From positions 72,350,618-72,414,617 of the forward strand of contig CM022401.1 in NCBI GenBank assembly GCA_011833715.1: a stretch of 64,000 nt of DNA, in the 5' to 3' direction. Positions 33,076 through 43,729 of this stretch are shown piece by piece. Both the position numbers and the translations under genes were made by a program. The notes under the pieces were generated by a model, which did no database searches, was not told the DNA's origin, and worked only from the letters and a program-made list of their open reading frames with translations. The DNA is from Carcinoscorpius rotundicauda (Eukaryota > Arthropoda > Merostomata > Xiphosura > Limulidae). Numbering within the stretch: position 1 is the first letter of the stretch; every line of letters starts with the position of its first letter.

Positions 33076-33343
33076 TTCCTTTTGAATTTCTCGCAAAGCC
33101 ACACGAAGGCTATCGGCGCTAGCTGTCCCTAATTTAGCAGTGTAAGATTAGAGGGAAGGCAGTTAGTCATCACCACTCACTACCAACTCTTGGGCTACTC
33201 TCTTACCAACGAATTGTGAGATTGACCGTCACGTTATAACGTTCCCACTGCTGATAGGGTGAGCATGTTTATTGTGATAGGGATTCGAACCCACAACCCT
33301 CGGATTACGAACTAAGCTCCTTAACCACCTGGCCATGCTGAAC
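33076..33343 (-). mobile_element. SINE-A copy, full length
   Basis: Minus strand from TTTTGAATTTCTCGCAAAGC to the head GGCCATGCTGAACC. The B box complement is GGGATTCGAACCC. On the minus strand it begins about 15 bp after the tRNA-like relic ends. Confidence 0.92.
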
Positions 33344-33358
33344 CTTAAACGCACGTGC

Positions 33359-33396
33359 ACCCTGGCGGGGAATCGAATCCCCGGTCTCCCACGTGA
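33359..33396 (-). pseudogene. tRNA-Asp-like sequence, 3' half
   Basis: The minus strand reads TCACGTGGGAGACCGGGGAT then TCGATTCCCCGCCAGGG: anticodon 3' stem GTGGG, variable AGACC, T arm and acceptor CCAGGG. Animal tRNA-Asp has CACGCGGGAGACCGGGGTTC at this place (recalled). The T arm has one extra A, so the gene was probably already a pseudogene or a SINE head. The matching 5' half lies at 35014-35051, on the far side of the Tc1 element. Confidence 0.7.
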
Positions 33397-35013
33397 TACG
33401 ACAGAAAGTGTTCGTACGCCTGCGTCCCGAGTAGTTTTTGCTCATAACTTAAAAAGTATCACGATTAGGCTAATAAACGTATGGCGTATTATAAATATTA
33501 TACTAACACACATTTACATACAGTTTTATGTAAATTAAACAACAAATAAACTGTTTATAAACAAATAACCAAAAATAAGAGGAGCAGAAAGTGTTCGTCC
33601 AGTTCAGAACGTGTGAAAAAAACTGATATTCCCTGAAAACTTTTGTAAGTTTGGCAAATAAACTACATTATACTATTCCAGAACTAGACATTTGGTTCAT
33701 AATTATTGGAATTTAGCCAGCAAAACATTTACTTCCAGTAATTTAGCGCCGTCTCCGTCATTGTCTGCTTGGTCATCATGGCGAACAGGAAACAACAATC
33801 CAGTGATTTAAAAAAACGAATTATTGTAAAATACAAGTCTCCTGTGTCTCTTTACGGTATTATTACACGACTTAATGTGCCGAAATCTACTGTTCAAAGC
33901 ATAAATGCCAACTTTAAGGTTACAGGATCAACTGCTAACCTCCCTCGTTCCGGACGCACTACCAAAATTCCAGAAAGAACCAAGAGGAAGGTTCTCAGTT
34001 CTCTTTAGTAGGAACCCTCGTTTAACATGTAATGACATACAGAAAATGGTAAGGGAAACTGGGGTTAAAATAAGCACCTCTAAAGTTACGAACATGTTAC
34101 ACTCTTCCAGGTTCAAAGCATGTTGTCCTCGTAGAACTCCATATTTAAAGCCTGTTGATTTAGAAGTATGATTGAGGTATGCAAGAAAGCGTGTAGATAA
34201 ACCCTTTACCTATTAGAAGAGTATTCTTTGATCAGGCGAGACTAAAATCGAGCTTTTCGGCCACAATGATGTTTGCTATATTTTCCGTAAGAAGGGGGAA
34301 CGAAATCTTCCAAAGATCGCCGTCCCTGCAGTTAAACACGGAAGTGGCTCGATCACGCTATTGGATTCCTTCAGCTCTTCTGGTGTAGGCATTCTTCACC
34401 GCGTCAACGGAATCATGAAAAAAGAAGAGTACGTTGATACATTAGGCACTCATATCAAGAATGATGCTCGAAACTTGCAGCTTGAGAGTCGTTGGATTTT
34501 TCAGCACGACAATGACCCTAAACACACATCGAAATATGTGCAATCCTGGATGCAGAGGAACCACATAAGCGTTCTGGAGTATCCATCGCAGTCATCCGAT
34601 CTCAACCCAATTGAAAATGTTTGGCACGAGTTGAAGATCAGGGTTCATCAGCGTCATCTGAAAAACTTGCAAGATTTGGAGGCCTTCTCTTAAGAAGAAT
34701 GGAAGAAAATACCAGTCAAGTACTGTCAAATAATCATGGAGGGCTATGAAGAGAGATTGCGCCAAGTAATTCACCTGAAAGGCTAAACAATTGACCATTA
34801 AAGTAGACGTAAGAACACTTTCTGACCCTCCTATGTTTGGTTATTTGTTTATAAACAGTTTATTTGCCATTTAATTTATATAAAAATGTATGTAGATGTG
34901 TGTTAGTATAGTATTTATAATATACTCTACTTTCATTATCCTAATCGTGACGCTTTTTAAGTTACGAGGAAAAAACTACTTACAACGCAGGGGTACGAAC
35001 ACTTATTGTCATA
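33397..35013 (+). mobile_element. Tc1-like transposon with IR/DR ends, 1613 bp
   Basis: TA duplications at 33397-33398 and 35012-35013 flank 33399-35011. The ends are CGACAGAAAGTGTTCGTACG and, reversed from the right, TGACAATAAGTGTTCGTACC. The inverted repeats are about 200 bp (33399-33600 and 34812-35011). Each has a second internal copy of the terminal motif (CAGAAAGTGTTCGTCC at 33585; GAACACTTTCTG at 34812), the IR/DR design of elements such as Sleeping Beauty. The size is normal for a complete element. The transposase is broken. Confidence 0.95.
33778..34786 (+). pseudogene. Tc1-like transposase, DD34E, inactivated
   Basis: Starts MANRKQQSSDLKKRIIVKYK at 33778. The paired-type helix-turn-helix is at about residues 9-45, followed by GRTTKIPERTKRK. 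A frameshift near 33990 moves to the frame carrying FSRNPRLTCNDIQKMVRETG. A second break lies near 34170-34215, where a stop precedes SILWSGETKIELFG. Here the first catalytic Asp (family WSDE) has become Gly. The remaining residues are in HDNDPKHTSKYVQ and DLNPIENVWHELK, 34 residues apart. A stop follows EAFS, and the tail reaches VIHLKG at about 34786. Two frame breaks, stops and a lost catalytic Asp make it dead. Confidence 0.95.
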
Positions 35014-35051
35014 ACTGTGAGCGGGGATACTCGCCACTATGCCACCAAGGA
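35014..35051 (-). pseudogene. tRNA-Asp-like sequence, 5' half
   Basis: The minus strand starts TCCTTGGTGGCATAGTGGCG at 35051 and continues AGTATCCCCGC. The acceptor TCCTTGG can pair with the CCAGGG of the other half (six of seven positions including a G-T), the D arm contains the A-box-like GCATAGTGGCGAGTATC, and CCCGC pairs with the GTGGG of the 3' half. This equals the tRNA-Asp layout (TCCTCGATAGTATAGTGGTT in insects, recalled). The join falls in the anticodon loop. Confidence 0.7.
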
Positions 35052-35183
35052 TGTTGTTTGTGTAACATTGGTAAAGTCTGTTAACAAATAAACAAACCCT
35101 ATCGCTACAGCCATTAAAATACTTTGCAAAACAAATGAGAAATTCACATTATATCATTGTGTATAAAAACAACACACTGTAAT

Positions 35184-35245
35184 TGTGGAGAAAATCGGCT
35201 TAGAAAAGCTAAAATTTTAACAGTCAGTATTTGAAACTATTATTT
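35184..35245 (+). repeat. About 60-bp direct repeat, right copy
   Basis: Second copy of the segment at 32878, in the same orientation. AACAGTCAGTATTTGAAA here corresponds to AATAATTAGTATTAAAAA there. Confidence 0.75.
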
Positions 35246-35487
35246 ATAAGTGTTGGAAAAACCTTTCGCTCGGACGAACTTGCGGAGGAAAGAGTTAAGA
35301 ACTTAATGATTTTATTGATCTATCGTGCAGACTGAAAATTCTTGGGAGAAATTAGAGACATATTAATTATAATATTACAGCAATGACATTTTGTATATTA
35401 TACATCTGTGTGTAATGTATCACTCTTCCCTGTAATTTAAATAAGAATTATCCGAAGCTAAGAATTATTTTTTCTATAAATAAGTCT

Positions 35488-35570
35488 GGTCCCGTGATGG
35501 CTCGGCAGTAAGATCGAGGGCTTAAAACGCATAAATTTGTAATTTAATTCCCACATCTCTGTGAACTAAT
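35488..35570 (+). mobile_element. SINE-B/C-like fragment, diverged
   Basis: GTGATGGCTCGGCAGTAAGA (head), GGCTTAAAACGCATAAATTT and TTTAATTCCCACATCTCTGT (B box region). The tail is not recognisable. Confidence 0.55.
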
Positions 35571-35695
35571 ATAATGTCGTCAGTAGATGTCTGTGCGAGT
35601 AAGAACATAATCTTGCTAGCCTTAATGAAGTATTTTATTTTAATATCATTGAAGTAAAAACGTTTACCTTTCAAAGTGAGTTTCTTTCAGTTAAA

Positions 35696-35971
35696 AGTTT
35701 GTTTTTTGAATTTCACGCAAAGCTACTCCAGGCCTATCTGTGCTAGCCGTCTCTAATTTAGCAGTGTAAGAATAGAGGGGAGTCAGCTAGTTATCACCAC
35801 CCACCGCCAACTCTTGGGCTACTCTTTTACCAACGAATAGTTGGATTGACCGTCACATTATAACGCTCCCACAGCTGGGAGGGCGAGCATGTTTGGTGCG
35901 ACCGGGATTGGAACCAGCGATCTTCGGATTACGAGTCGAAAGCCTTAACTCGCTTGGCCATGCCAAGCCCT
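35696..35971 (-). mobile_element. SINE-A copy, full length
   Basis: Minus strand from GTTTGTTTTTTGAATTTCAC to GGCCATGCCAAGCCC. The B box is damaged (GGGATTGGAACC). Confidence 0.94.
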
Positions 35972-36244
35972 CAGTTACAAATTACCATTTTCGTGTTTCC
36001 ACCAGACATGTCAAAGTTAGCACTATGTGATGTAAATCATATAGTATCAGTAATGTTAACACGAACTTAAAAATCTCAGCATGAGGTTGAAGTTTAGGAC
36101 TGAGTGATTTATACTAGAATTTATTCATAATTATCAAAAGAGAAATAGTCTTAACTGGTAACTTGCTCAAGATTTTGCGCAAAATAGTTCGTCCTCAGAC
36201 ATTATATCTTGGACAAATATTTAATAACTTAAAATAACAATAAC

Positions 36245-36519
36245 TTTGTTTGTTTTGGAATTTCGCACAAAGCTACTCGAGGGCTATCTGTGCTAGCCGT
36301 CCCTAATTTTGCAGTGTAAGACTAGAGGGAAGGCAGCTAGTCATCACCACCCACCGCCAACTCTTGGGCTACTCTTTTACCAACGAATAGTGGAATTGAC
36401 CGTCACATTATACACCCCCACGGCTGGGAGGGCGAGCATGTTTAGCGCGACGCGGGCGCGAACCCGCGACCCTCGGATTACGAGTGCACGCCTTAACGTG
36501 CTTGGCCATGCCAGGCCTA
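36245..36519 (-). mobile_element. SINE-A copy, full length, GC-rich head subtype
   Basis: Nearly identical to the copy at 18068-18342, including AATTTTGCAGTG in place of AATTTAGCAGTG and the shortened CATTATACACCCCCACGGC. The head ends GGCCATGCCAGGCC. Confidence 0.96.
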
Positions 36520-36654
36520 TAACAATAACAGTGTTAAGACTGAAACAACAGATGAAGTTGGTAAAGCAAGAAATATAATATTGTGTGCATATCTTAGGGA
36601 CAAGAGTGTAAACAGGTGCAAAGCAAAGTCAAAGAAATCCTACTTTTACAATAC

Positions 36655-36865
36655 CTCAGACCAAAATTAAACCAATATAAAGAAACACCTTTATACCTAT
36701 ACTAATTAATAGCCTAATATATACCACAATGCCCCTACGATCCTCTACCCGTTTACACTCTCGTCTCTAAGACACGTGCCTGGCGACGGTCAGTTGCAAA
36801 CACTTTTTGTTAACCTGAAGATGACCGAAGAAGGTCAAACGTTGTACTCTATATTAATTCCCGTT
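36655..36865 (+). mobile_element. Penelope-like 3' end, second copy
   Basis: CCAAAATTAAACCAATATAA then AGAAACACCTTTATACCTAT encodes PKLNQYKETPLYLY, the C-terminus of the endonuclease open frame in its proper frame with a stop. CTGGCGACGGTCAGTTGCAA and the hammerhead-like stretch CCTGAAGATGACCGAAGAAG then GTCAAACGTTGT follow. It aligns with 912-1125 but is less decayed. One G is missing from the GAAA box. Confidence 0.85.
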
Positions 36866-36869
36866 ATGT

Positions 36870-39270
36870 TACTAAGATTTATTCCTGTTTACTTATATTA
36901 ATATTGGCTTCATATTATTTTATTATTTTAATAATCTATATACGAAATGTACAGAGTTTGTTTTGCATTTTATATCTAATAAATTGTTTTTAACCATCAA
37001 TCCCATGCATAAAATTATTCTTATTTTGAGCAAATATATTGTTAAAGTATGTTATCATACGCTTTGAGGATTACCTTAAGTGTGAAACGTAGGACTGAAT
37101 AGTCATGTTAGTAAACAATTTAATCCAAGGGATTAGTCTGATGTCGTAGCATCCTCACCAAAAATTGGAATAGTGTGTATTATAAAGCTATAAATACATG
37201 GCATACAGATTCTACCTATCTTTCTCTCTTCTACACTATGCATTTCATATTGTGGAAACTTGTAAATTTTTCTGAAGTTCTAGTTTGGTTGTTGTCATAC
37301 TAATTAGACTCTAGGTGATAGTTTCTGTTACAATGGTCAGACAAGGAAGCTATGTATTGTTTTGAGATACTTGTATTGTATCTCATATTACCCTGTGTAC
37401 ATGGAACTGCTCCACCACTGTCAAATGCACGAGATATATTTCTTGACACTTGCGAGTCACTTGTATGATCAGCCTTCAACAGAGAGAATGTTGATAGATA
37501 AAATAATTTTGGCATGGGGTTTGTTTCCGTCTTGAGACAGTCGGGAATTGTTATGAAACTTTTTTTTTGTTATTTTAACAGTATGTAAACAGTTATATTA
37601 GGGTTAAGCAGTAAATAAAGTATAATAAAAATAAACTAAGTATTTACACAAATACTTATATTAATACCAAAGAGTTCTTTTAGTGTGTATTTCGGGCCAA
37701 AAAGTTATATAATTTAATGTAGTTATCTAACTATAGCTTTTTTTTTGCTCACATTAAATTTTAAGACAGTTTAGTTTACTCTTTAACTTTACTGTTCACA
37801 ACGCAATAGTTATTCTATTGAATCATATCTCACTATTTATGCTTGTTGTTTTTATCAGTAAATCAAGTTCTCATTTAGTGTTAGTTTCTTACATAGTGTT
37901 TCTAATTCCACACCAACAAGATATCGCATTTGCTATGTCAGGAACCTTTCACTCTTGCGAAGATCAGACAATACTTTACTTGAATTTATGAATGCTGCAG
38001 GTTATAGCCACATAAACAACCTATGTTGTGTATAATGTTGTGTGTAATATTATACTGAACAACTGCATTAGTGACTGATATAAAATAAAAACTATCCAAG
38101 AATATTATTGGATTATTGTAAAATATAAAACTAAACAGCTGTGTTAATTTACATCATGGAAGTAAAGAATTGTATAACGTATAATATACATGTATACGAC
38201 TAAACATTGGCATTAATATATCATATAATACCAATAATTATATTACAAACCTAAAAACCTAAAGTCGTAATGATATTTTCTCAAATGTGCACAACATATT
38301 TAATTAAACAAAACTTTCATTTTCTCATTAAACTAAAATGCACAAGTTAAACAAAAAATGGTTGTTTAGCAATGAAACATTGGAGAGAATATGACGAAAG
38401 TATTTCTATATAACACATTAGCAGTGTCTCAGGTGTTCTTTAGCTTATCGTTGTAAACAGCCATTAAAGATGACTGGTGTATGTGGTTTTAAAATGTCAC
38501 ACAACACTAAACATGTATTTGACTATCTAGCCAATTTCCTAAATCCTCTCTGAAAGAGAAGAGCGTTGTCTTAATAAAGTAAAAGCACTGAGTGTTGTAC
38601 ACACTTGAGTTAACATAATCAGTGAAAGACTCTTACCAAATCGCCTTTAATGGAAACTTTCTGTAGTATTCTACACATTTTACTCGACAAATATCGGAGA
38701 TATAGTTGGTTTACCAATAAAAAGTACGTATACATGTACAGGGAAAATCTGGTGTTTTCTAAATGTTTCATGAAATCATAATTTATACGTAATTGGAATT
38801 TATATCGACAAAAGCAAACATCGTAGTGAATACTGTGCACACGATAGGCAAAATATTTACTTTGATGTAATGGTGTTTTTCTGTAATTAGGTAAACTTAC
38901 AAACCATTAATATATAAGTGACACATTAGTTATTTTCTGTTTAAAAACAGGGTAGCATTTTTCTACCATTCTTACAATCTGTGTTCTTTTATTAATATAG
39001 GTTTCTTTTAGCTTTATATTCTTATCTATTTGTTATTAGAAATATAACGATATAGTTAACCATACCTATGGTATGAGTAAAAACTTATTGTCATTTTACC
39101 CTATGACTGAAAACTAACTTTCAGCTTCATATTACAAAATAACTTTCTATTTCCTCAGTTACTGCTGATAGCCCTGAAAGATTTATCTGGAGGTGTAAAC
39201 TAATATTCTATCATTTACTGTTTAGTGTTCTTCGTATTAATAACATGCTTAACTAACATTGATGGTGTTT
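36870..39270. other. 2.4 kb of AT-rich sequence, no feature seen
   Basis: No gene, SINE or tandem repeat was recognised. Confidence 0.45.
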
Positions 39271-39274
39271 ATTT

Positions 39275-39372
39275 AGCGAAAACTGACACAATGGGTTATC
39301 TGTGCTCTATCCATCGCAAGGAATAAAACTATACAACTTAGCAATGTAAGTTCGGAATATTATAGGGGCACT
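39275..39372 (-). mobile_element. SINE-B copy, diverged
   Basis: ACAATGGGTTATCTGTGCTC then TATCCATCGCAAGGAAT, TTAGCAATGTAAGTTCGGA and a weak head TATAGGGGCAC on the minus strand. Confidence 0.65.
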
Positions 39373-39736
39373 ATAATAAGTAAATATATAAAAATATGAA
39401 CCTGTTTACATCATGCTTGCTGTAAACTTTGCGTATGCACAATAGAAATTACGCCATTTCAATGACTTTAATCTGCTAGTTCCAAAACGCTTTTGTTTCA
39501 GTGTTTATCTAATCAAGGTAACCTTGTTATTGTCTCTGTATTTTCTGTTATATATTTGATTATTGTTTGGACGTACGTTGAAAACATAAATATATAACAC
39601 TTTCCCTATATAGGAGGAACTATGGAACACAAATATATATATCTATGTTGCAATAAAATAATGCTGTAATAGCAGTAGTTCTAATTAAGACCAACACCAG
39701 TAATAGAAAAGGGTGCAAAAATTAAATATGATGTTT

Positions 39737-39825
39737 TGTTTCTTTGCCGTTAAGCACAAAGCTACACTATGGCTATCTGTGCCCTGCCCAACATGGTACG
39801 GAAACCCTGTGTTTAGCGTTGTGCG
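39737..39825 (-). mobile_element. SINE-B copy, head missing
   Basis: GTTAAGCACAAAGCTACACT, GGCTATCTGTGCCCTGCCCA, TACGGAAACCCTGTG and TTTAGCGTTGTG on the minus strand. The head with CCACTGGGG is replaced by unrelated sequence. Confidence 0.8.
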
Positions 39826-40208
39826 GGATTATATAAGGATGGCAGTGCCTAGAAATATGGAAACAAGGGAGGGAGGGATACACAAAACCATACAAAAATC
39901 ACGACATGAGTAGGCAGCAAGTAGTGAGCCAAACTTACAACTTGATGGTTATTAGCTACTGTAAGACTGTGTAGTACTGTTGAATTTAAATAGTTTTATT
40001 CAAATCTTAATTTATATAACTGACAGGAATTCATATTTAGTTGTAGATAAAAGTTATTCTACTAAAGATTCGACTACTAATGTACCTTGTTTCTGTTTAT
40101 TTTGGTATTATGCTTAATTTTTGCACTTTTATTACTTTTCCCTCTTTTTTTAACATTTTCATTAAAGTATCTTGATAAGTGAATAGTTGTTTTTTTATAA
40201 TTCAATGG

Positions 40209-40229
40209 TAATATATATATATATATATT
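40209..40229. repeat. AT dinucleotide microsatellite
   Basis: About ten AT repeats. Confidence 0.85.
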
Positions 40230-40267
40230 GTTAATATCACATCAGTTATGTCATGTCTTCATTGCAC

Positions 40268-40406
40268 TTGCCCCCAGTGGCTCGGCGGTATGTCTGCGGA
40301 CTTACCCGCTAAAATCCGGGTTTCGATACCCTTGGTGGGCAGAGCACAGATAGCCCATTGAGTAGCTTTGTGCTTAATTCAAAAATAACAACAACAAAAA
40401 AACAAT
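40268..40406 (+). mobile_element. SINE-B copy, full length
   Basis: The head TGCCCCCAGTGGCTCGGCGG, B box GGGTTTCGATACCC, GGCAGAGCACAGATAGCCC, and tail TAGCTTTGTGCTTAATTC with AACAACAACAAAAAAAC. Confidence 0.95.
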
Positions 40407-40755
40407 CATTGCACTTGTAGTACGATCTCAGATACTGATATTATACCAAACAACTGGCTATAAAATATTATCAACCAACACTGGTAATAATCTTGACAAT
40501 TTAGCACTTGATGCTGAGGAACCTACAGCAAGGAAAGAACAAATGAAAAATGGATAGCTGTATCACACCTATATTCGTGTTTGAGTTCATTTTGGCATTG
40601 TTCCTAATACATCATTTTACATTTACAAAAACAAAATACTGTTTGGTTCAAAGTTAGTGTATTCTATGAACTACATAATAAAATTTAAAATTTACTGATT
40701 ATTTTTCCTTCACTTATAATATCGAAGTTATCTTCCTAAAAATATCGATTGTATT

Positions 40756-40892
40756 GTGTACAAAGAAGCATTGAGTATTTCACACGTAACAGTCATCTAA
40801 AGTTTATCTATTATTGGCTAGTGAAATTACTAACCAATAATAGATGAGCTTTAGATGACTGTTACACGTAAAATACTCAATGCTTTGTACAC
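40756..40892. repeat. 137-bp palindrome (possible MITE)
   Basis: The left arm GTGTACAAAG..GCATTGAGTATTT..ACGTAACAGTCATCTAAAG..ATCTATTATTGG pairs with the reverse complement on the right almost base for base around a short centre near 40824 (GAAATT). The arms differ by a 2-bp insertion and a few substitutions. There is no protein-coding content. A TA or TTA-type target duplication is not clear, so the mobile origin is inferred only from shape. Confidence 0.85.
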
Positions 40893-40894
40893 TG

Positions 40895-41515
40895 TTTCAC
40901 CCTGCATTTTTCAAGGAATAACGAATTTTGTAAAAAATCAATGTATAGGGGTAATGGTAACTTTGTTTACACTATAATTGTGGTTTTGTAAAGATCGTAC
41001 TAAGCACTGCTGTGCTAAGTCATACTATTCCCTAGTAGTTTTAAAATGTCGTCATAAAGTCACTGCAAAAAATTCGTGCATTTTTGTCTGGCATGGGAAA
41101 AGACAAAATAAAGATAAACACGTTGACACTTAAGCTTGTTCCAAGTTCTTCATTATAGCAACATTTTAAAACCATATTGTGAGTCTCACAACCTGTAAAA
41201 CATTTGATGAAGTAATGAGGTGTTCAAATAAAGCTATAACTCAAGCTTAGAAATTATTAGTAAGCGTCATAGGGTAGTAAAAGGAATGCAGCGGCCGTGT
41301 TTTTCTTGTCCTATCCCTACATACTAAGCACAATAGTACTTAATGATGATATTTAAGAGAAAGACCTTTAAAAGCTTATACTGTAATGTAGTCCTTATCT
41401 TCAATTTGAATATATTTGTACTGTGTACATGCAAAGTTACGTTAAAACTTCGTAAAAGTAAAATGATTGTCAGCTATCCCGATTGTGATTAGAATGTCGT
41501 CCTGGCAATATAGTT
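40895..41515. other. AT-rich sequence, no feature seen
   Basis: No gene or repeat was recognised. Confidence 0.45.
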
Positions 41516-41519
41516 ACAT

Positions 41520-41645
41520 CCCCCTTCGGTGGCTAAGCGGTAAATCTAAAGGCCGATAATGCTAAAATTCAAGCTTCGATACCTATGGAAGGCAGAGCAG
41601 AGACGGACCATTGTGCAGGTGTGTGTTTAACAATAAAGAAACGAT
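41520..41645 (+). mobile_element. SINE-B copy, diverged
   Basis: The head CCCCCTTCGGTGGCTAAGCG, GATAATGCTAAAATTCAAGC, CTTCGATACC (B box), GGCAGAGCAGAGACGG and tail GTGTGTGTTTAACAATAAAG. Confidence 0.82.
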
Positions 41646-41647
41646 AC

Positions 41648-42434
41648 ATATTTTTTACAAGATAAATGTTTATAAATAACATTTATCATCTTTTGTCTCA
41701 AATTAGACGTTCACTCTAAAGCTAATACGAAACGACGAAATAGAACTCTGAGTTAAAAGGAAATGCACTTGTGAAAGTTTGTTATTAAGAAGACAAAATA
41801 AGATTAGCTCCTTTAGTGAAAACAACAAAAATTGAAGACTGTATTTTTCCATTTGTACTGTTTCAATTTACAGAGTGCCACCAATCAGTAGAAACTGTTT
41901 TCATCTAAAAGAAGCATAACAGCTAATTGTTTTTTTCTCACATTGCTAACGAGAAAAAAGACATAATTGTTGTTTCATAAGCAGTCATTCTAGCGTACCG
42001 TATCTTGAAAGAAACTTTGAAATCTTAAAAATTATATTTATGGAAGAAATTAAGTTTTGTACTTTTCTTCATATGTTATTAAAAGACTGTTATTTAACAA
42101 AAGTCATTTTATACAAGATAATTGAGATTTTGTTAAACTTCTCAGGATTTGAAAGAAACATTTCGAGAACTATTTTTCCTTTACTGTTACTTTAAAATAA
42201 ATATTTCAGAATTACTAATTTTTATTATTATAGTATATGTATACATACAAATGAAAGCCAAGACATTCACAATGAGGCTGAGAAAACTGAAAGAAATTGT
42301 GTACAATCTGTTCTTGTCATTTCTATCAATTCATAACAAGAAATTCGTGTGGTCATAGTTTTCAAAAGCGTTGGGGATATTCCATTTATCAGATATAATC
42401 CAAACGCAGATGTCAAACTAGTTAGCAACATGCA
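41648..42434. other. AT-rich sequence, no feature seen
   Basis: No gene or repeat was recognised. Confidence 0.45.
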
Positions 42435-42435
42435 T

Positions 42436-42706
42436 GGCCCGGCATGGACAGGTGGATTAGACACTCGACCAGCAATCTAAGGGTCGCGGGATCGAATCCC
42501 CGTCACAACAAAAATGCTCACCCTTTCAGCCGTGGGGGCGTTAGAATGTGACGGTCAATCCTACTATTCGTTGGTAAAAGAGTAGCCCAAGATTTGGCGG
42601 TGGATGGTGATGACTAGCTGCCTTCCCTCTAGTCTTACACTGCTAAAGTAGGGACAGCTAGCGCAGATAGCCTTCCAGTAGCTTTGCACGAAATTCAAAA
42701 AACAGT
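42436..42706 (+). mobile_element. SINE-A copy, full length
   Basis: The head GGCCCGGCATGGACAGGTGG, B box GGGATCGAATCCCCG, the full body and the tail TAGCTTTGCACGAAATTC with AAAAAACAG. Confidence 0.94.
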
Positions 42707-42827
42707 TAACAGCAACGAATAATCTGTTAAAGGTTAGAAGTTGAGTGCTTAAACTCAAACGTTTCAACTCCTACTGATTTCGCTATTTGCAGGCAGTTGT
42801 AAAAAGACTGTTACCGCTAGTTTTTAG

Positions 42828-42960
42828 AATTTTTTGTTGTTGTTTTGAATTAAGCACAAAGCTACACAACGGGCTATCTGTGCTCTGCCCACCATGGGTA
42901 ACGAAACCCGGATTTTAACGTGTAAGTCCGCAGACATACTGCTGAGCCACTGGGGGGCCA
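42828..42960 (-). mobile_element. SINE-B copy, full length
   Basis: Minus strand from TTTTTTGTTGTTGTTTTGAA to GCCACTGGGGGGCC. The B box complement reads GGTAACGAAACCC. Confidence 0.95.
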
Positions 42961-43123
42961 GTTTTTAAGAAATTTAAGAATATCTTTGTAGTAGAAGTAA
43001 AGCATCGTCTATTTATATAATTTTAAGACTCCCAATTTCCCCCCTTTTCAATAAGTATTACCTGCTACAAAATTATGTTAAATTAGTCAATTATTTCAAT
43101 GTTTAGGTTTAAAGATACTATTG

Positions 43124-43153
43124 TAGTGGAAATAAACCACTTTATTTCCACTA
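43124..43153. repeat. Short perfect palindrome
   Basis: TAGTGGAAATAAA, loop CCAC, TTTATTTCCACTA: a 13-bp perfect stem. No flanking element was recognised. Confidence 0.75.
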
Positions 43154-43459
43154 TTGTAAGACTCCAAACCTCCATCCTGTTAATAATTACTATAAACTAA
43201 CGTTTAATGGTGTTAGATGGATCTAAAACCCCTGAACTTAACACTTTTTATTAACCCTTTACGCCTCCATCTTCCCCCCATCTTTCTTTAAAAAAATTTT
43301 TTCAATTGTAAATCGGGTGAACTGAAACATGCAATTACTTAAAACAGAAAATAACTTCCTAATGTACCGTCAAATCTTGAGAACGTCATGAGTGTATCTT
43401 CAGCTTTCTGTATCGTTTGGTGAAGTGGAAGAATAGATAAACACATGACAAACACATTG

Positions 43460-43727
43460 GGGCCGACATGGCGAGCGCTTTGTAATCTGAGGGTCGCGGG
43501 TTCGCGCCCAAATCGCGCCAAACATGCTCGTCTCCCAGCCGTGGGGGCGTTATAATGTAACGGTCAATCCTCCTATTCGTTGGTAAAAGAGTAGCCCAAG
43601 AGTTGGCGGTGGGTGGTGATGACTAGCTGCCTTCCCTCTAGTCTAACACTGCTAAATTAGGGACGGCTAGCACAGATAGCCCTCGAGTAGCTTTGTGCGA
43701 AATTCCAAAACAAACAAACAAACAAAA
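43460..43727 (+). mobile_element. SINE-A copy with shortened head
   Basis: GGGGCCGACATGGCGAGCGC joins TTTGTAATCTGAGGG, so about 15 bp of the D arm and anticodon arm is missing. The body is well kept, and the tail TAGCTTTGTGCGAAATTCC ends in AAAACAAACAAACAAACAAA. Confidence 0.94.
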
Positions 43728-43729
43728 GA

